DNA of 64,000 bases. Origin: Caldifarciminota bacterium UBA1063 (GTDB lineage Bacteria; Hydrothermota; Hydrothermia; UBA1063). A program made the position numbers and the translations under genes. The stretch spans positions 1 through 64,000 of the forward strand of contig DCDE01000007.1 of the NCBI GenBank assembly GCA_002316275.1, written 5' to 3'. Under the pieces are notes generated by a model that saw only the letters and a program-made list of their open reading frames with translations, was not told where the DNA came from and did not search any database. Positions 9,000-17,923 of this stretch are shown here, one piece after another; the stretch's first letter is position 1, and the number at the start of each line of letters is the position of its first letter.

Positions 9000-9934
9000 T
9001 GAAATACGCCAATTATGTATTTTTAGTTTTGTTTGTTTTCCTTTTCAGTGGTTGTGGTGAAAAATATCCCCTTCCACCAGAAAATCCCGGGTCTCTACCT
9101 TCAGAAGAAGATTACATTCCTCTAAGGAATACTTCTTGGGACTATCAGATATTTAGCGATATAAGGGACATCATTGTAGGAAAGGATGGGTACGTATATG
9201 TGCTCGAAAGGGAAGCGCTCTTAAAGTTTAATACAGGTGGAGATCTTGTAGATACATTTTATTCTGGTTTTGCAAATGTAAGATGTGTTGCCCAGGACCG
9301 TGCACGGAACTTGTATATAGGAGATTCCTCAAAAATCTATGTTTTTAACAGGGATAAGGTCATTTTATACACCATCGACTTCGCAGATTCAGTTAACCCC
9401 TGTGGAATTGACCTTAGTAATTTAAGATACCTGTACATCTCCGATTCTGCTAAACATTTGGTCGTCTGTACAGACTCCATAGGGAATCACATTGAAACCA
9501 TTGCTACTCAAGGAAGTGGGATCTTGAGTGTAAAGGAGCCCCATGGGGTTTTTCTTGACGAAAAATTTTCTAGGATCCTTATTGCAAGTTCTGGAAATAA
9601 CTGGGTAGAAGGACTTTCTATCACTGCACCAAGGATATCGATGGTGCATCTTGGAGGTTTAACTCATGAGGGTGGAGATACTGCAGGTGTCTTCGCATAC
9701 CCTATCGATGTGTGGGCTGACTCTTTCGGCTGCATCTACGTCCTGGATTTCGGGAACAAAAGGGTTCAAAAGTTTGATAGTGAAGGCAGGTTCATTCATA
9801 TGGAGGAATTTAACGAATTTCCAGTAAGTGTGGCTACTTCAAGAGATGGCATGTACATGTACGTTGCGTTTTCTGATAAAGTGTTGAAGATGAAGAAACC
9901 AGAACTTCCTCAAAACCCTGGAGGGAAGAAATGA
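8999..9934 (+). CDS. Lipoprotein with NHL-like six-bladed propeller
   Basis: 311 residues. A lipoprotein signal with lipobox LFSGC places Cys19 as the lipidated residue. The mature part repeats an NHL/6-bladed beta-propeller pattern about six times, for example IVGKDGYVYVLEREALLKF, AQDRARNLYIGDSSKIYVF, LRYLYISDSAKHLVV, ARISMVHLGG-type insert, DSFGCIYVLDFGNKRVQKF and RDGMYMYVAFSDKVLKM. Such propellers usually bind proteins or glycans. It sits between the PorV-like barrel and a sorting-domain protein, with ATG overlapping the previous stop by one base and its own stop overlapping the next ATG (ATGA). It is probably an outer-membrane lipoprotein partner of the cluster. The specific role is unknown. 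Confidence 0.8.
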   Translation: MKYANYVFLVLFVFLFSGCGEKYPLPPENPGSLPSEEDYIPLRNTSWDYQIFSDIRDIIVGKDGYVYVLEREALLKFNTGGDLVDTFYSGFANVRCVAQDRARNLYIGDSSKIYVFNRDKVILYTIDFADSVNPCGIDLSNLRYLYISDSAKHLVVCTDSIGNHIETIATQGSGILSVKEPHGVFLDEKFSRILIASSGNNWVEGLSITAPRISMVHLGGLTHEGGDTAGVFAYPIDVWADSFGCIYVLDFGNKRVQKFDSEGRFIHMEEFNEFPVSVATSRDGMYMYVAFSDKVLKMKKPELPQNPGGKK

Positions 9935-11772
9935 AGAAGTATCTTATTGTTTTTCTATTACTGACCGGCTTTTCAGCCGCAAAGATTGTTTCATTCAAGT
10001 ACACGAGTATTGGTAATATGAGACTAAATGTAACGAATTTTGGCCTTTTCGGTACGAGTTTTTCTAGGTATGTTGAGCCAAATACTGGACTGCCATATCC
10101 TTCAATGGAGTATCCTAAGTTTAGCAGGATAGAAAGGCTTTATAAGGGGGGGCTGTGGATTGGTGTGATAACACCTTTAGGTAAGTGTGTAACCACTGGT
10201 GCAGTGGATGAAACCAGTGTAACTCCGGGCTCGACACAGGGATTTGAGTTCCTTCCTTCATCCTCGATTTCCGATTCTATCACGGAGAAATCCAGTATTA
10301 TGATATCAACTTATTATGCACCTGATGCCATTTCAGAACAGGATTTATATTGTTCGTATACCGATTACAGAGATTTTCCGACCATGCCGCCCGAGCACAT
10401 TCCGATTGGTGTGAGAATTGATCAAACTGTATTGGTTTGGAGTTACCCCTATATTGATGATGTAGTCACCGTAAAGTTTGTAATCCACAATGATGGTTAT
10501 GCCGGTGACTGGGACAGTTTATACATTGGATTTTATGGAGAATTAGCATCTGGATCCAGAGAATTCTGGGGAGACGATTTCGGCTCAACTCCCTATTATC
10601 AGCACAAGAGGCTTTTCTACGACGATGGTGGGTATATGGTTTTTGAAAGAAACGACGGTTACGATTATTTAGCTACGGGATATGGGGCTTATAAATTCCT
10701 TGGAATGTATTACAATAATACCCCGGTATCCTTTGATACTATGACAATGAGCTTTAATTGGTGGACATGGAGAGATATGCGTGGTACCGTTCCCGATTCT
10801 ATGAGGTATAAGATAATGTCAAATGGAGAGAGAGACCCCGATATGGATGACAACTATGCTTACACGCGTGGATATCCTGACCCCATACCTTTGTTATCTG
10901 TAGGTCCCATCTCGCACCTGAACATAGGTGACTCTGTAGTTCTCGTAATAGCTTTTGTTGGAGGGAACGACCTTGGGACGCTCTTAGAAAATGCATCTTG
11001 GGCTCAGAAAGCCTTCGATGCGAATTTTATTCTTCCTGCACCTCCGCCTTCCCCACATCTTGTTGCGTCACCAGGGAATAGAAAGGTAAAGTTGTACTTC
11101 GATGACATTCCAGAATTCGCCAGGGACCCTTTTCCTCCTAATTTGAGGGATTTTGAGGGGTATAGAATCTATAGGGGATTATCTTCCTTTGTCGACGATA
11201 CATCCTGGAAGCTCGTAGCGGAATTTGACAAGACTCCTGAGGATTCGGTAACCGATGTGGATCATTCTATTGGATTTAACACCGGAATGCCGCCTAAGGA
11301 GACCGAAGGTCAGTATGCAGGTTATTATACCTTTGAGGATGTGGGCGTTAAGAATGGTTTTACATATTATTACGCTGTAACTTCGTTTGATGTTGGTGAT
11401 ACCCTCCTTGGTCTTCCCAGCCTTGAGAGCTCAAAGCTTCTTAATATGGTCAAAGTAGTTCCAGGTACGCCCGCCACAGAAGAAGGTAAAGTGGGTGTGT
11501 ATCCAAACCCGTATAAATTGAGTTCTGTGTGGGAAAAAGGCGATGCACGTGTAATAAGGTTTTATAACCTTCCTGAAAGGTGTACCATTCACATACTAAA
11601 TGCAAGCGGGGATTTGGTGAAAGTTATAAAGCACGATAGCCCGTATGGAGAAGAAATGTGGGATTTAATGACAGAGGGGTCTCAGACTGCTGCCACGGGG
11701 CTGTATTACTTAGTCGTCAGGAACGAGTCTACAGGTGATGTAGAAATAGCAAAGTTTGTGATAGTGAGGTGA
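9931..11772 (+). CDS. Secreted protein with type-IX-type C-terminal sorting domain
   Basis: 613 residues. Signal peptide at 1-17 (MKKYLIVFLLLTGFSAA). The first 340 residues are an unrecognised region that begins IGNMRLNVTNFGLFGTSF and is rich in Tyr, Trp and Asp. Residues about 345-510 look fibronectin-III-like (FEGYRIYRGLSSFVDDTSW, GFTYYYAVTSFDVGD). From about 521 there is a sorting domain: VYPNPYKLSSVW, TIHILNASGDLVKVI, TGLYYLVVRN and a final IAKFVIVR. The protein should be exported by Sec and then handed to a T9SS-like route. It is tightly linked (ATGA overlap upstream, 3-nt gap downstream). No catalytic motif was recognised. Confidence 0.8.
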   Translation: MKKYLIVFLLLTGFSAAKIVSFKYTSIGNMRLNVTNFGLFGTSFSRYVEPNTGLPYPSMEYPKFSRIERLYKGGLWIGVITPLGKCVTTGAVDETSVTPGSTQGFEFLPSSSISDSITEKSSIMISTYYAPDAISEQDLYCSYTDYRDFPTMPPEHIPIGVRIDQTVLVWSYPYIDDVVTVKFVIHNDGYAGDWDSLYIGFYGELASGSREFWGDDFGSTPYYQHKRLFYDDGGYMVFERNDGYDYLATGYGAYKFLGMYYNNTPVSFDTMTMSFNWWTWRDMRGTVPDSMRYKIMSNGERDPDMDDNYAYTRGYPDPIPLLSVGPISHLNIGDSVVLVIAFVGGNDLGTLLENASWAQKAFDANFILPAPPPSPHLVASPGNRKVKLYFDDIPEFARDPFPPNLRDFEGYRIYRGLSSFVDDTSWKLVAEFDKTPEDSVTDVDHSIGFNTGMPPKETEGQYAGYYTFEDVGVKNGFTYYYAVTSFDVGDTLLGLPSLESSKLLNMVKVVPGTPATEEGKVGVYPNPYKLSSVWEKGDARVIRFYNLPERCTIHILNASGDLVKVIKHDSPYGEEMWDLMTEGSQTAATGLYYLVVRNESTGDVEIAKFVIVR

Positions 11773-11775
11773 AAA

Positions 11776-13110
11776 ATGGCGAAATTTAAGATATGTGTTA
11801 CTATAGTTTTATCGTTTTTAGTCTTAACTTCGTGTATAAAGAAACCAGAAGATGTTCCCGTTGAGAACCTTCCTCCTGAAACATACTGCTTTATTTCTCA
11901 TGTGGATACAGTGGATACGGTTCCAGCAAAGGTTACTCTTTACTGGATCGGTAATGACCCCGATGGCGAGATACAAGGGTATTACTATTCTGTCGACAAT
12001 GAAGATACTGTATTTACCGTTAGAACAACTGAGACATTCACCTTCAGTGTTTCGGAAGGTGATACCTATGATTTTCACTGTTTCCAAGTCTGGGCAGTGG
12101 ATAATGAAGGTGCTTATGATCCTACTCCGACAAAGGTGGTTATACCCGTGAGGAATTCCCCGCCTGTGGCATTCTTCATTTCTGACATGCTCCCCCCAGA
12201 TACGACACTTACTGTAGCTTCTTTTTATTTTGGAGCAACAGATATCGATGGAGATCAGAGCGTCTCTGGATTTTTGTATAGACTTAGTACAGAACCGGAG
12301 ACACTACTGCATTATGTACCGAGAGACAGCGGTTCTGTATTTTTAACAGATTTGGACCCTGGTGAGAGGACCATATATTTAGCAGCTGTTGACGAGTCAC
12401 ATGCTCTTTCTGAAGTAGTATCACATACTTGGTATGTGAAACCTGTGAGGGGTCAGATCCTTCTTATGGATGATGCAAACGTTAATCAGGCGGACCTCTT
12501 CTTTAGGAATTTCTTGGATACATACTATCCTGACGGGTATACAGTTTTTAGTGTTGAATCGGGACTACCATATTCCTTCCGCGACATAGACTATATGATC
12601 AACAACCTTGGCTTCCGACTCATCATATGGTATACTGCTGATCAAAGTGAGCATTTTTCCAACGTTGTAAATTCGTTTTCTACTTATCTGGATAGTCGAA
12701 AAAAACTCGTTCTCATTAGTCCTGCGATCTTAAATGTGCTGATGAATCCTGCATTTCCTCCCTCACCTTTTGCGAGAAACTATCTTGGAGTTGATAGCGT
12801 ATCCGCCTGGGACAAAATACTACTAAGGAACGAAAAACTGTACCCCGTTATTTCCGGATTCGATACACTTTCATGTAGTGCTTCAATAGTCAGCAGACTC
12901 GATGGATTTTTACCTGTGTCTTTATGTAAAATAATTTATACTCTTCCCACAATTCCAGCGAGGTGGCAAGGTAATCCCGCATGTATAGTAACCTATCCGG
13001 CTTCAGATCCCCTCGTTGCCTTCATTTCACTACAGTATTATGCTTTGGACGGAAATAATAATGCAGATGCAGTCCTCTCAAAGCTCATCACCCAGGAGCT
13101 GCATTTTTAA
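11776..13110 (+). CDS. Lipoprotein with Ig-like domains and a glutamine-amidotransferase-like fold
   Basis: 444 residues with lipobox VLTSC, Cys20 lipidated. Residues about 30-125 and 130-225 are two Ig/cadherin-like domains (IGNDPDGEIQGYYYSVD and ATDIDGDQSVSGFLYRLS share the same 'D-G-x-I-x-G-Y' turn). From about 228 a different alpha/beta part begins with GQILLMDDANVNQADLF and continues LIIWYTADQSEHF, YLDSRKKLVLISPAI. This resembles class-I amidotransferase/ThuA-like Rossmann domains used as non-catalytic modules in secreted proteins; no catalytic Cys is evident, so enzymatic activity is doubtful. It lies between two sorting-domain proteins and is probably a surface or periplasmic lipoprotein of the same assembly. 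Confidence 0.7.
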   Translation: MAKFKICVTIVLSFLVLTSCIKKPEDVPVENLPPETYCFISHVDTVDTVPAKVTLYWIGNDPDGEIQGYYYSVDNEDTVFTVRTTETFTFSVSEGDTYDFHCFQVWAVDNEGAYDPTPTKVVIPVRNSPPVAFFISDMLPPDTTLTVASFYFGATDIDGDQSVSGFLYRLSTEPETLLHYVPRDSGSVFLTDLDPGERTIYLAAVDESHALSEVVSHTWYVKPVRGQILLMDDANVNQADLFFRNFLDTYYPDGYTVFSVESGLPYSFRDIDYMINNLGFRLIIWYTADQSEHFSNVVNSFSTYLDSRKKLVLISPAILNVLMNPAFPPSPFARNYLGVDSVSAWDKILLRNEKLYPVISGFDTLSCSASIVSRLDGFLPVSLCKIIYTLPTIPARWQGNPACIVTYPASDPLVAFISLQYYALDGNNNADAVLSKLITQELHF

Positions 13111-13162
13111 ATGTGTTTTAAAAAGTGAGTGATTTTAGAGCTTTTTAAAAATGGAGGTTATT

Positions 13163-15046
13163 ATGAAAAGGTTGATGTGTATAATCGGAGGAGTGATGCT
13201 TGGTGGCATCCTCTTAGCACAGGTGCAAGATACTTCTATATATGCTCTGCAATTTGAGAGAGATGCAGAGAATAACTCACTCTGGGTAGGGCAGACCGTT
13301 AGGGTAAATGGGATCGTAACTGGTCTTACTGGAATTACAGGCTCGAGAAATATATTCATAGAGATGAAACAGGCGGGCCCATGGACTGGGATAATGGTCT
13401 ACTTCCCCTCAGGTCTTGGTACACTCCCACCAATTAGTATTGGTGATTCAGTTACTGTCACTGCAGGAGTTCTTGAATACTACGGGAATACAGAGCTGCA
13501 AGTTAATGCAATGTCTGATTTCGCGGTCGTCAGCAATTTACCTCCCCTTGAACCTAGTGTAATCACTTGCGCACATCTTGATACTACAGGCACATCGGAA
13601 TTTCCAGTAGACTCTGCAGAGGCCTATGAGGGAGTTCTTGTAAAAATTGAGAATGCGTACATCACCCGGACCAATTTAGGATCGAATAACGAATTTGAGA
13701 TTACCGATGGAACTGGTTACGTTGTCGTTAGAAATAATTATTCTTACACTCCAACAGTAGGTGATGCGATGAACGTTACGGGTATTGTGGAGGCGAGGAG
13801 TTTAAGTGGCACCGTATACTATATGCTGAGGCCAAGATCCGTAGAGGACTTTGAATTTCTCTTTCCAGGAATCGCTGATGCCTACTCGGTTGATAGAAAT
13901 CAGGTTTATATCAAATTTAAGACTCCCGTTGATCCCGCTTTAGCAACCAACACTACATATTATGTTATTGAAGATTCAGCTACTGGAAATCCGCTATCTG
14001 TAATAAGTGCCTCCGTTTCGCCAGATGATCCCAATCTTGTCTTTTTGACTACGGGGGAGATGACCGATGCTGCATACTATAAGCTGTATACTCCTGACTT
14101 AGAAGATATTTATAATCAACCTATTGCGGATACTTTCTATTTCTATGGAGGCTTTGTACCTATTACCCTAATCGAATCTGACACAATGCCTAATGATGCT
14201 GATAATGGTTTCAGGAGTATTTGGAACGGCAGATCTGTTACGATAACTGGTATCATAACGGCATGGAAAGATATTTTTATCTATCCTTTCTTTTTTATTC
14301 AGCAGGGTGAAGGCCCCTGGACGGGGATCCACGGCTGGGACCCCGTGAGTTTCATTCCCTCTGATGCGATACAGCAAGGCGATTCTGTCATACTTGTAGG
14401 AGAGGTTCTTGAATATGGCTCGAACTCTATTACGGAGATACAGAATTTCAAGTATTATCGAGTTGTAAGTAGTGGTCACGTTGTGAACCCTGTAACCGTA
14501 CCTCTTGTTGATTTGAGGAACGAAGCAGGTGCAGTGTCCGAGCAGTGGGAGCACGTTTTGGTTGCAGTACAACCTCCGGTTTTTGTATACGACATTGGAA
14601 CCGGCGGCGATTGGGATATTTATACTGCCATTCCACCCGATACCTTTGTTTTAACTGTCGAGGGAGACTATGCTCTTGGATACACTTGGAGGCCAACCGT
14701 GACTCATCAGCAAATTGATGGCCTTGTGGGATTATTAAGATATCGTGGTACTCTTTATCCCAGGACAGACGCTGATATCATACCTTCGAGTGTTAGGGAA
14801 AATCGTGTAAATCTGGGAAATTCCCTTGTCAAGGGTACGCTAAGCTTTACAGTTCCTGTAAATGCGAAGGAAGTAAAGGTCGAACTCTTTAATGTACAAG
14901 GTCAGAAGGTGGCTTCCCTTTATAATGGTAAAGGTACAGGTGAAACGTACAATGCGGATCTCTCCAATTTGCCCTATGGTGCATATTTTATAAGGACTTA
15001 TGCAGATAATTCAGTGACTACTAAAAAGATTATCCTTGTTAAATGA
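13163..15046 (+). CDS. Secreted OB-fold repeat protein with type-IX-type C-terminal sorting domain
   Basis: 627 residues. An in-frame ATG at 13151 exists, but the GGAGG at 13153-13157 overlaps it and is well placed for the ATG at 13163, which starts the signal peptide MKRLMCIIGGVMLGGILLAQ; I therefore chose 13163. The mature protein has three or more OB-fold segments of the YhcR/exonuclease-associated kind (VGQTVRVNGIVTGL, IEMKQAGPWTGIMVY, DAMNVTGIVEARSLSG, GRSVTITGIITAWKD, FFIQQGEGPWTGIHGW). Such folds bind DNA or glycans. Residues about 548-627 are a sorting domain with VELFNVQGQKVASLY, LPYGAYFIRTY and TTKKIILVK. No nuclease catalytic domain is fused. It is the last gene before a strong terminator. 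Confidence 0.8.
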   Translation: MKRLMCIIGGVMLGGILLAQVQDTSIYALQFERDAENNSLWVGQTVRVNGIVTGLTGITGSRNIFIEMKQAGPWTGIMVYFPSGLGTLPPISIGDSVTVTAGVLEYYGNTELQVNAMSDFAVVSNLPPLEPSVITCAHLDTTGTSEFPVDSAEAYEGVLVKIENAYITRTNLGSNNEFEITDGTGYVVVRNNYSYTPTVGDAMNVTGIVEARSLSGTVYYMLRPRSVEDFEFLFPGIADAYSVDRNQVYIKFKTPVDPALATNTTYYVIEDSATGNPLSVISASVSPDDPNLVFLTTGEMTDAAYYKLYTPDLEDIYNQPIADTFYFYGGFVPITLIESDTMPNDADNGFRSIWNGRSVTITGIITAWKDIFIYPFFFIQQGEGPWTGIHGWDPVSFIPSDAIQQGDSVILVGEVLEYGSNSITEIQNFKYYRVVSSGHVVNPVTVPLVDLRNEAGAVSEQWEHVLVAVQPPVFVYDIGTGGDWDIYTAIPPDTFVLTVEGDYALGYTWRPTVTHQQIDGLVGLLRYRGTLYPRTDADIIPSSVRENRVNLGNSLVKGTLSFTVPVNAKEVKVELFNVQGQKVASLYNGKGTGETYNADLSNLPYGAYFIRTYADNSVTTKKIILVK

Positions 15047-15061
15047 GAGAGAATAGCTTTT

Positions 15062-15090
15062 TGGGGCCCCCATAAGGGGCCCCATTTTTA
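15062..15090 (+). terminator. Intrinsic terminator after the surface-protein cluster
   Basis: A perfect 9-bp GC-rich stem, TGGGGCCCC (15062-15070) and GGGGCCCCA (15076-15084), with a 5-nt loop CATAA, is followed by TTTTTA. It begins 15 nt after the stop of the OB-fold protein and closes the 5374-15046 cluster. It is the only textbook terminator I found in the window. Confidence 0.93.
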
Positions 15091-15314
15091 TTTGGAGAAA
15101 ACCTTCGTATGCATAGTTCTTTTCACCTTAAATTAGAATATAAATAGTGGTTATGACGGGAAGCTCTTGCCTGCAGGTAGATTTGCAATGAGTAGAGGTC
15201 TTTTTGGAATACTTTTGTGAGGAGATGATTATAATTTGTAAAATGTGTTTGGAAATGTATGCTGTCCTTAGCGCTTTCGCTTCAGGTAGTAAGATTTTTA
15301 ATAAAATTGGGTTC
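15091..15314. other. Intergenic region between the surface cluster and the DUF6754 operon
   Basis: About 220 bases in which I see no supported gene or RNA. A 36-codon frame opens with ATG at 15225, but its GAGGAG abuts the ATG and the peptide has no recognisable features, so I do not call it. Confidence 0.4.
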
Positions 15315-15343
15315 TTTACTGTGGATTGTTTTTAGTTTAAAAT
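15315..15343 (+). promoter_or_regulatory. Promoter of the DUF6754 operon
   Basis: -35 TTTACT at 15315-15320, a 17-nt spacer, and -10 TAAAAT at 15338-15343. The expected start, near 15350, gives a leader of about 15 nt carrying AGGAGG before the ATG at 15365. The same -35 hexamer and spacing occur upstream of the ykvA-like gene at 34269. Confidence 0.65.
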
Positions 15344-15364
15344 TAAGTGAAACAGGAGGAGTAA

Positions 15365-16444
15365 ATGAGGGTATTGATTTCATTAATGATTTTCCTGACA
15401 GTACCCGATGTTATGAGCCCGGATGGAACTGGTCAGAAACTCCGAATTATACTTAATATCCCAGATTCTCTAAGACCAGCAATAACGTCTATAAAATTAG
15501 TCAGGGAAGTAAGAGACGGCGGTTGCGCTCTTGATACCATTGAAATTTTACCATTTCTGAAGGCGTACACTGATAACGGTCTCGAATACAAGAGAGAATA
15601 CAGGTACAAAGTCATGGGTATTTCCAATGGTAACATTGTATATGAAAGCGAGTGGAGTAGTTTCATGAAGCCTCGGGTTGAATGGTTTGATACGGAAAAA
15701 TTGCCATTATTCATCGTAATGATGCTATTTGCTGCAATAATAATTTATTATATCTTTAGGGCAAGAACTAATAGAGATCTCTACCTTAGGCCTATAGCCG
15801 GACTTGAAGCGGTGAATGAAGCTGTTGGAAGAGCTACAGAAATGGGAAGGCCGATTATATATGTATGTGGGTTATCTACTATTTCTGATATAGCCACTAT
15901 TGCGGCCTTAAACATACTCTCACACATTGCAAAAAGAGCAGGACAATATGAAACCAGGATTATTGTGCCATGTTATGACCCTGTAGTATTTACTATTGCA
16001 AGGGAAATGGTGAAGGAGGCTTATACAACCATCGGAAGACCTGATTTATATAACCCTGAAGATATATACTTTGCAACCGATAGTCAGTTTGGATATGCGG
16101 CTCATGTTTCCGCACGGATGGTAAGAGAACGGAGTGCAGCCAACTTTTTTATGGGTTACTTCTTTGCTGAATCGCTTATTCTGTCTGAGACTGGTGCATC
16201 AACAGGAGCTATCCAAGTGGCTGGGACAGATTCAACAGGCCAGTTGCCATTCTTTGTGGTTACCTGTGATTATACTCTAATAGGTGAAGAACTTTACACT
16301 GCAAGTGCTTATCTTTCAAGGGATCCGCTTTTAGTTGGAAGTATAAAGGGACAGGACCTGGGGAAACTGCTACTTGCTTCAGTAATGGTATTATTAAGCA
16401 TTTTGAGCTTATTTGGTATTAATATTACTCTGGGATTGTTTTAA
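15365..16444 (+). CDS. DUF6754 domain-containing membrane protein
   Basis: 359 residues. An N-terminal hydrophobic stretch (1-17) is followed by a fibronectin-III-like extracytoplasmic segment (about 25-108, with EYRYKVMGISNGNIVYES). One membrane segment is at 114-131, then a soluble alpha/beta domain (about 140-333), and a second membrane segment at 335-353. The soluble part includes RPIIYVCGLSTISDIATIAA, RIIVPCYDPVVFTIA, ESLILSETGASTGAIQVAG and GQDLG (329-333). I recognise it as the DUF6754 family, found mostly in uncultured bacteria; its function is unknown. First gene of a four-gene operon with a good promoter and AGGAGG ribosome site. The membrane topology suggests the alpha/beta domain faces the cytoplasm. 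Confidence 0.75.
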   Translation: MRVLISLMIFLTVPDVMSPDGTGQKLRIILNIPDSLRPAITSIKLVREVRDGGCALDTIEILPFLKAYTDNGLEYKREYRYKVMGISNGNIVYESEWSSFMKPRVEWFDTEKLPLFIVMMLFAAIIIYYIFRARTNRDLYLRPIAGLEAVNEAVGRATEMGRPIIYVCGLSTISDIATIAALNILSHIAKRAGQYETRIIVPCYDPVVFTIAREMVKEAYTTIGRPDLYNPEDIYFATDSQFGYAAHVSARMVRERSAANFFMGYFFAESLILSETGASTGAIQVAGTDSTGQLPFFVVTCDYTLIGEELYTASAYLSRDPLLVGSIKGQDLGKLLLASVMVLLSILSLFGINITLGLF

Positions 16445-16453
16445 GGAGGGTTT

Positions 16454-17068
16454 ATGTTACAGAAAAGGATCCCGCTTATAATCGTTTTTATCACAGGAAT
16501 AGTAATGGCTATTCAGTATTTTGTGCCACACCCTATCTCTCAACAGGTTTATGATACTGCCCTTGATTGGGATAGGGCAGTAGCTTCGATGGCATATATT
16601 CTTGCTATCGTTAGCTTCCTCAGATTCCATATTAACAGGTTAAAGGATAAAAAATATGCAGTGTATAGCGGTGTGGCTCTGGTTTCCTTTTTTACTATGG
16701 TATTTGTGGGATTTGTTTTTGGCACCGAGGAGAATTCTCTCTTTCAGCAGCTTTATCAAAATATGATGGTTCCGCTACAGGCGACCGTGTTTTCACTTCT
16801 CGCATTTTACATGTCATCAGCAGCTTATAGAGCATTCAGGATAAGGGGGCTGGAAGCAACCATTCTGATGATTACTGCTTTTATCATTATTATCGGTACT
16901 ACTACAGTTGGAAACTATATTCCATATGTGAATGAAATTGTGGAGTGGATAATGGCGGTGCCGAATCTCGCTTCTAAGAGAGGCATTTTAATTGGAGTCG
17001 GACTTGGCGTCGTTGCAACATCTATAAAGATAATCCTTGGAATTGAAAGGAACTGGGTAGGAGGTTGA
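16454..17068 (+). CDS. Six-helix membrane protein of the DUF6754 operon
   Basis: 204 residues, almost entirely hydrophobic, with about six predicted membrane helices (roughly 5-22, 42-57, 70-89, 107-122, 134-151 and 176-194). Conserved-looking polar residues lie between helices, for example YDTALDWDRAVASMAY after helix 1 and RFHINRLKDKKY after helix 2. I recognise no transporter or enzyme motif. AAGGAGGG Shine-Dalgarno, 9 nt after the DUF6754 stop. It is very probably a membrane subunit working with its neighbours. Confidence 0.6.
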   Translation: MLQKRIPLIIVFITGIVMAIQYFVPHPISQQVYDTALDWDRAVASMAYILAIVSFLRFHINRLKDKKYAVYSGVALVSFFTMVFVGFVFGTEENSLFQQLYQNMMVPLQATVFSLLAFYMSSAAYRAFRIRGLEATILMITAFIIIIGTTTVGNYIPYVNEIVEWIMAVPNLASKRGILIGVGLGVVATSIKIILGIERNWVGG

Positions 17069-17070
17069 AG

Positions 17071-17922
17071 ATGAGGGATTTCTTTATAAAGCTCAGCAAA
17101 CTTGATAGAAAGTACATTTACCTTGCCATTCTTATTGGCCTTGTGATTCCCTTGATCTTCCCCCCTCACTTTCCACAGAAGTTATCTCCACAGGTGAAGA
17201 AGGTATATGAATTTATCGATACTTTGCCCCGGGGTTCATATGTTATACTTTCTGCAGATTATGATCCTTCTGTGCAACCTGAAGTTCACCCAATGTATAA
17301 GGCCGTCATAAAGCACTGCATTATTCGTGGTATCATTCCCATTGGAATGACATTGAACTTACAAGGTGTAGGCCTTGCTTTAGATGCGTTTAATGATGCA
17401 GAAGTTACCCTCGGCGCCAGACGTGATACGGATTACGTATTTCTTGGATATCAAGCTGGTGGAGCCGTTGTGATGTTAGGCCTTGGGGAAGATTTGAAAA
17501 GTGTGTACAAAACCGATTACTTTGGTACAAAAACCAATGAGATATACGCTCTTAAGCCAGTTAAAAATTATAGAGATATTGCCCTAGTGATAAGTTTTAG
17601 TGGATCTTCAATTCCCGCATCCTGGGCTGTTTATGCATATACTCGTTATGGTGTCAAAATAGCAGCAGCAGTAACTGGGATCAGTGCTGGAGACTTTTAC
17701 CCATATATTCAAAGCGGACAGTTTATTGGAATGCTTGCAGGAATGAAAGCTGCTGCTGAGTATGAATATGCGGTAAATGAGCTTTGTAGACAGATGAATA
17801 TTCAAAAATACTCTACTTCTGCAATTCGTATGATGGACGCAAATTCCATAGGGCAATTGTTAATAATCCTTTTCATCATAATTGGTAACATAGGGTATTT
17901 TTTGTCAAGGAGGAGGAAGTAA
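17071..17922 (+). CDS. Membrane-anchored alpha/beta protein of the DUF6754 operon
   Basis: 283 residues from the ATG at 17071. An in-frame TTG lies at 17065, but GGAGG at 17060-17064 fits the ATG better (6-nt spacing). One membrane helix is near the N-terminus (about 16-31) and one near the C-terminus (about 262-278), with a soluble alpha/beta domain between: SYVILSADYDPSVQPEVHP, RGIIPIGMTLNLQGVGLA, YVFLGYQAGGAVVMLGLG, DIALVISFSGSSIPASW and SGQFIGMLAGMKAA. The layout (two flanking helices, a YDP segment early, a GQxxG before the last helix) mirrors the soluble part of the DUF6754 protein, so the two may be distant relatives. No known catalytic motif. Confidence 0.6.
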   Translation: MRDFFIKLSKLDRKYIYLAILIGLVIPLIFPPHFPQKLSPQVKKVYEFIDTLPRGSYVILSADYDPSVQPEVHPMYKAVIKHCIIRGIIPIGMTLNLQGVGLALDAFNDAEVTLGARRDTDYVFLGYQAGGAVVMLGLGEDLKSVYKTDYFGTKTNEIYALKPVKNYRDIALVISFSGSSIPASWAVYAYTRYGVKIAAAVTGISAGDFYPYIQSGQFIGMLAGMKAAAEYEYAVNELCRQMNIQKYSTSAIRMMDANSIGQLLIILFIIIGNIGYFLSRRRK

Positions 17923-17923
17923 G

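Noticed and set aside
14168..14696. Two open frames on the (-) strand inside the OB-fold sorting-domain gene
   Set aside because: Antisense shadows of a coding region; the sense protein has clear domains and no ribosome site precedes the antisense frames.
15225..15335. Possible 36-residue peptide gene upstream of the DUF6754 promoter
   Set aside because: GAGGAG abuts the ATG with no spacing, the peptide is unremarkable, and it overlaps the promoter of the next operon.
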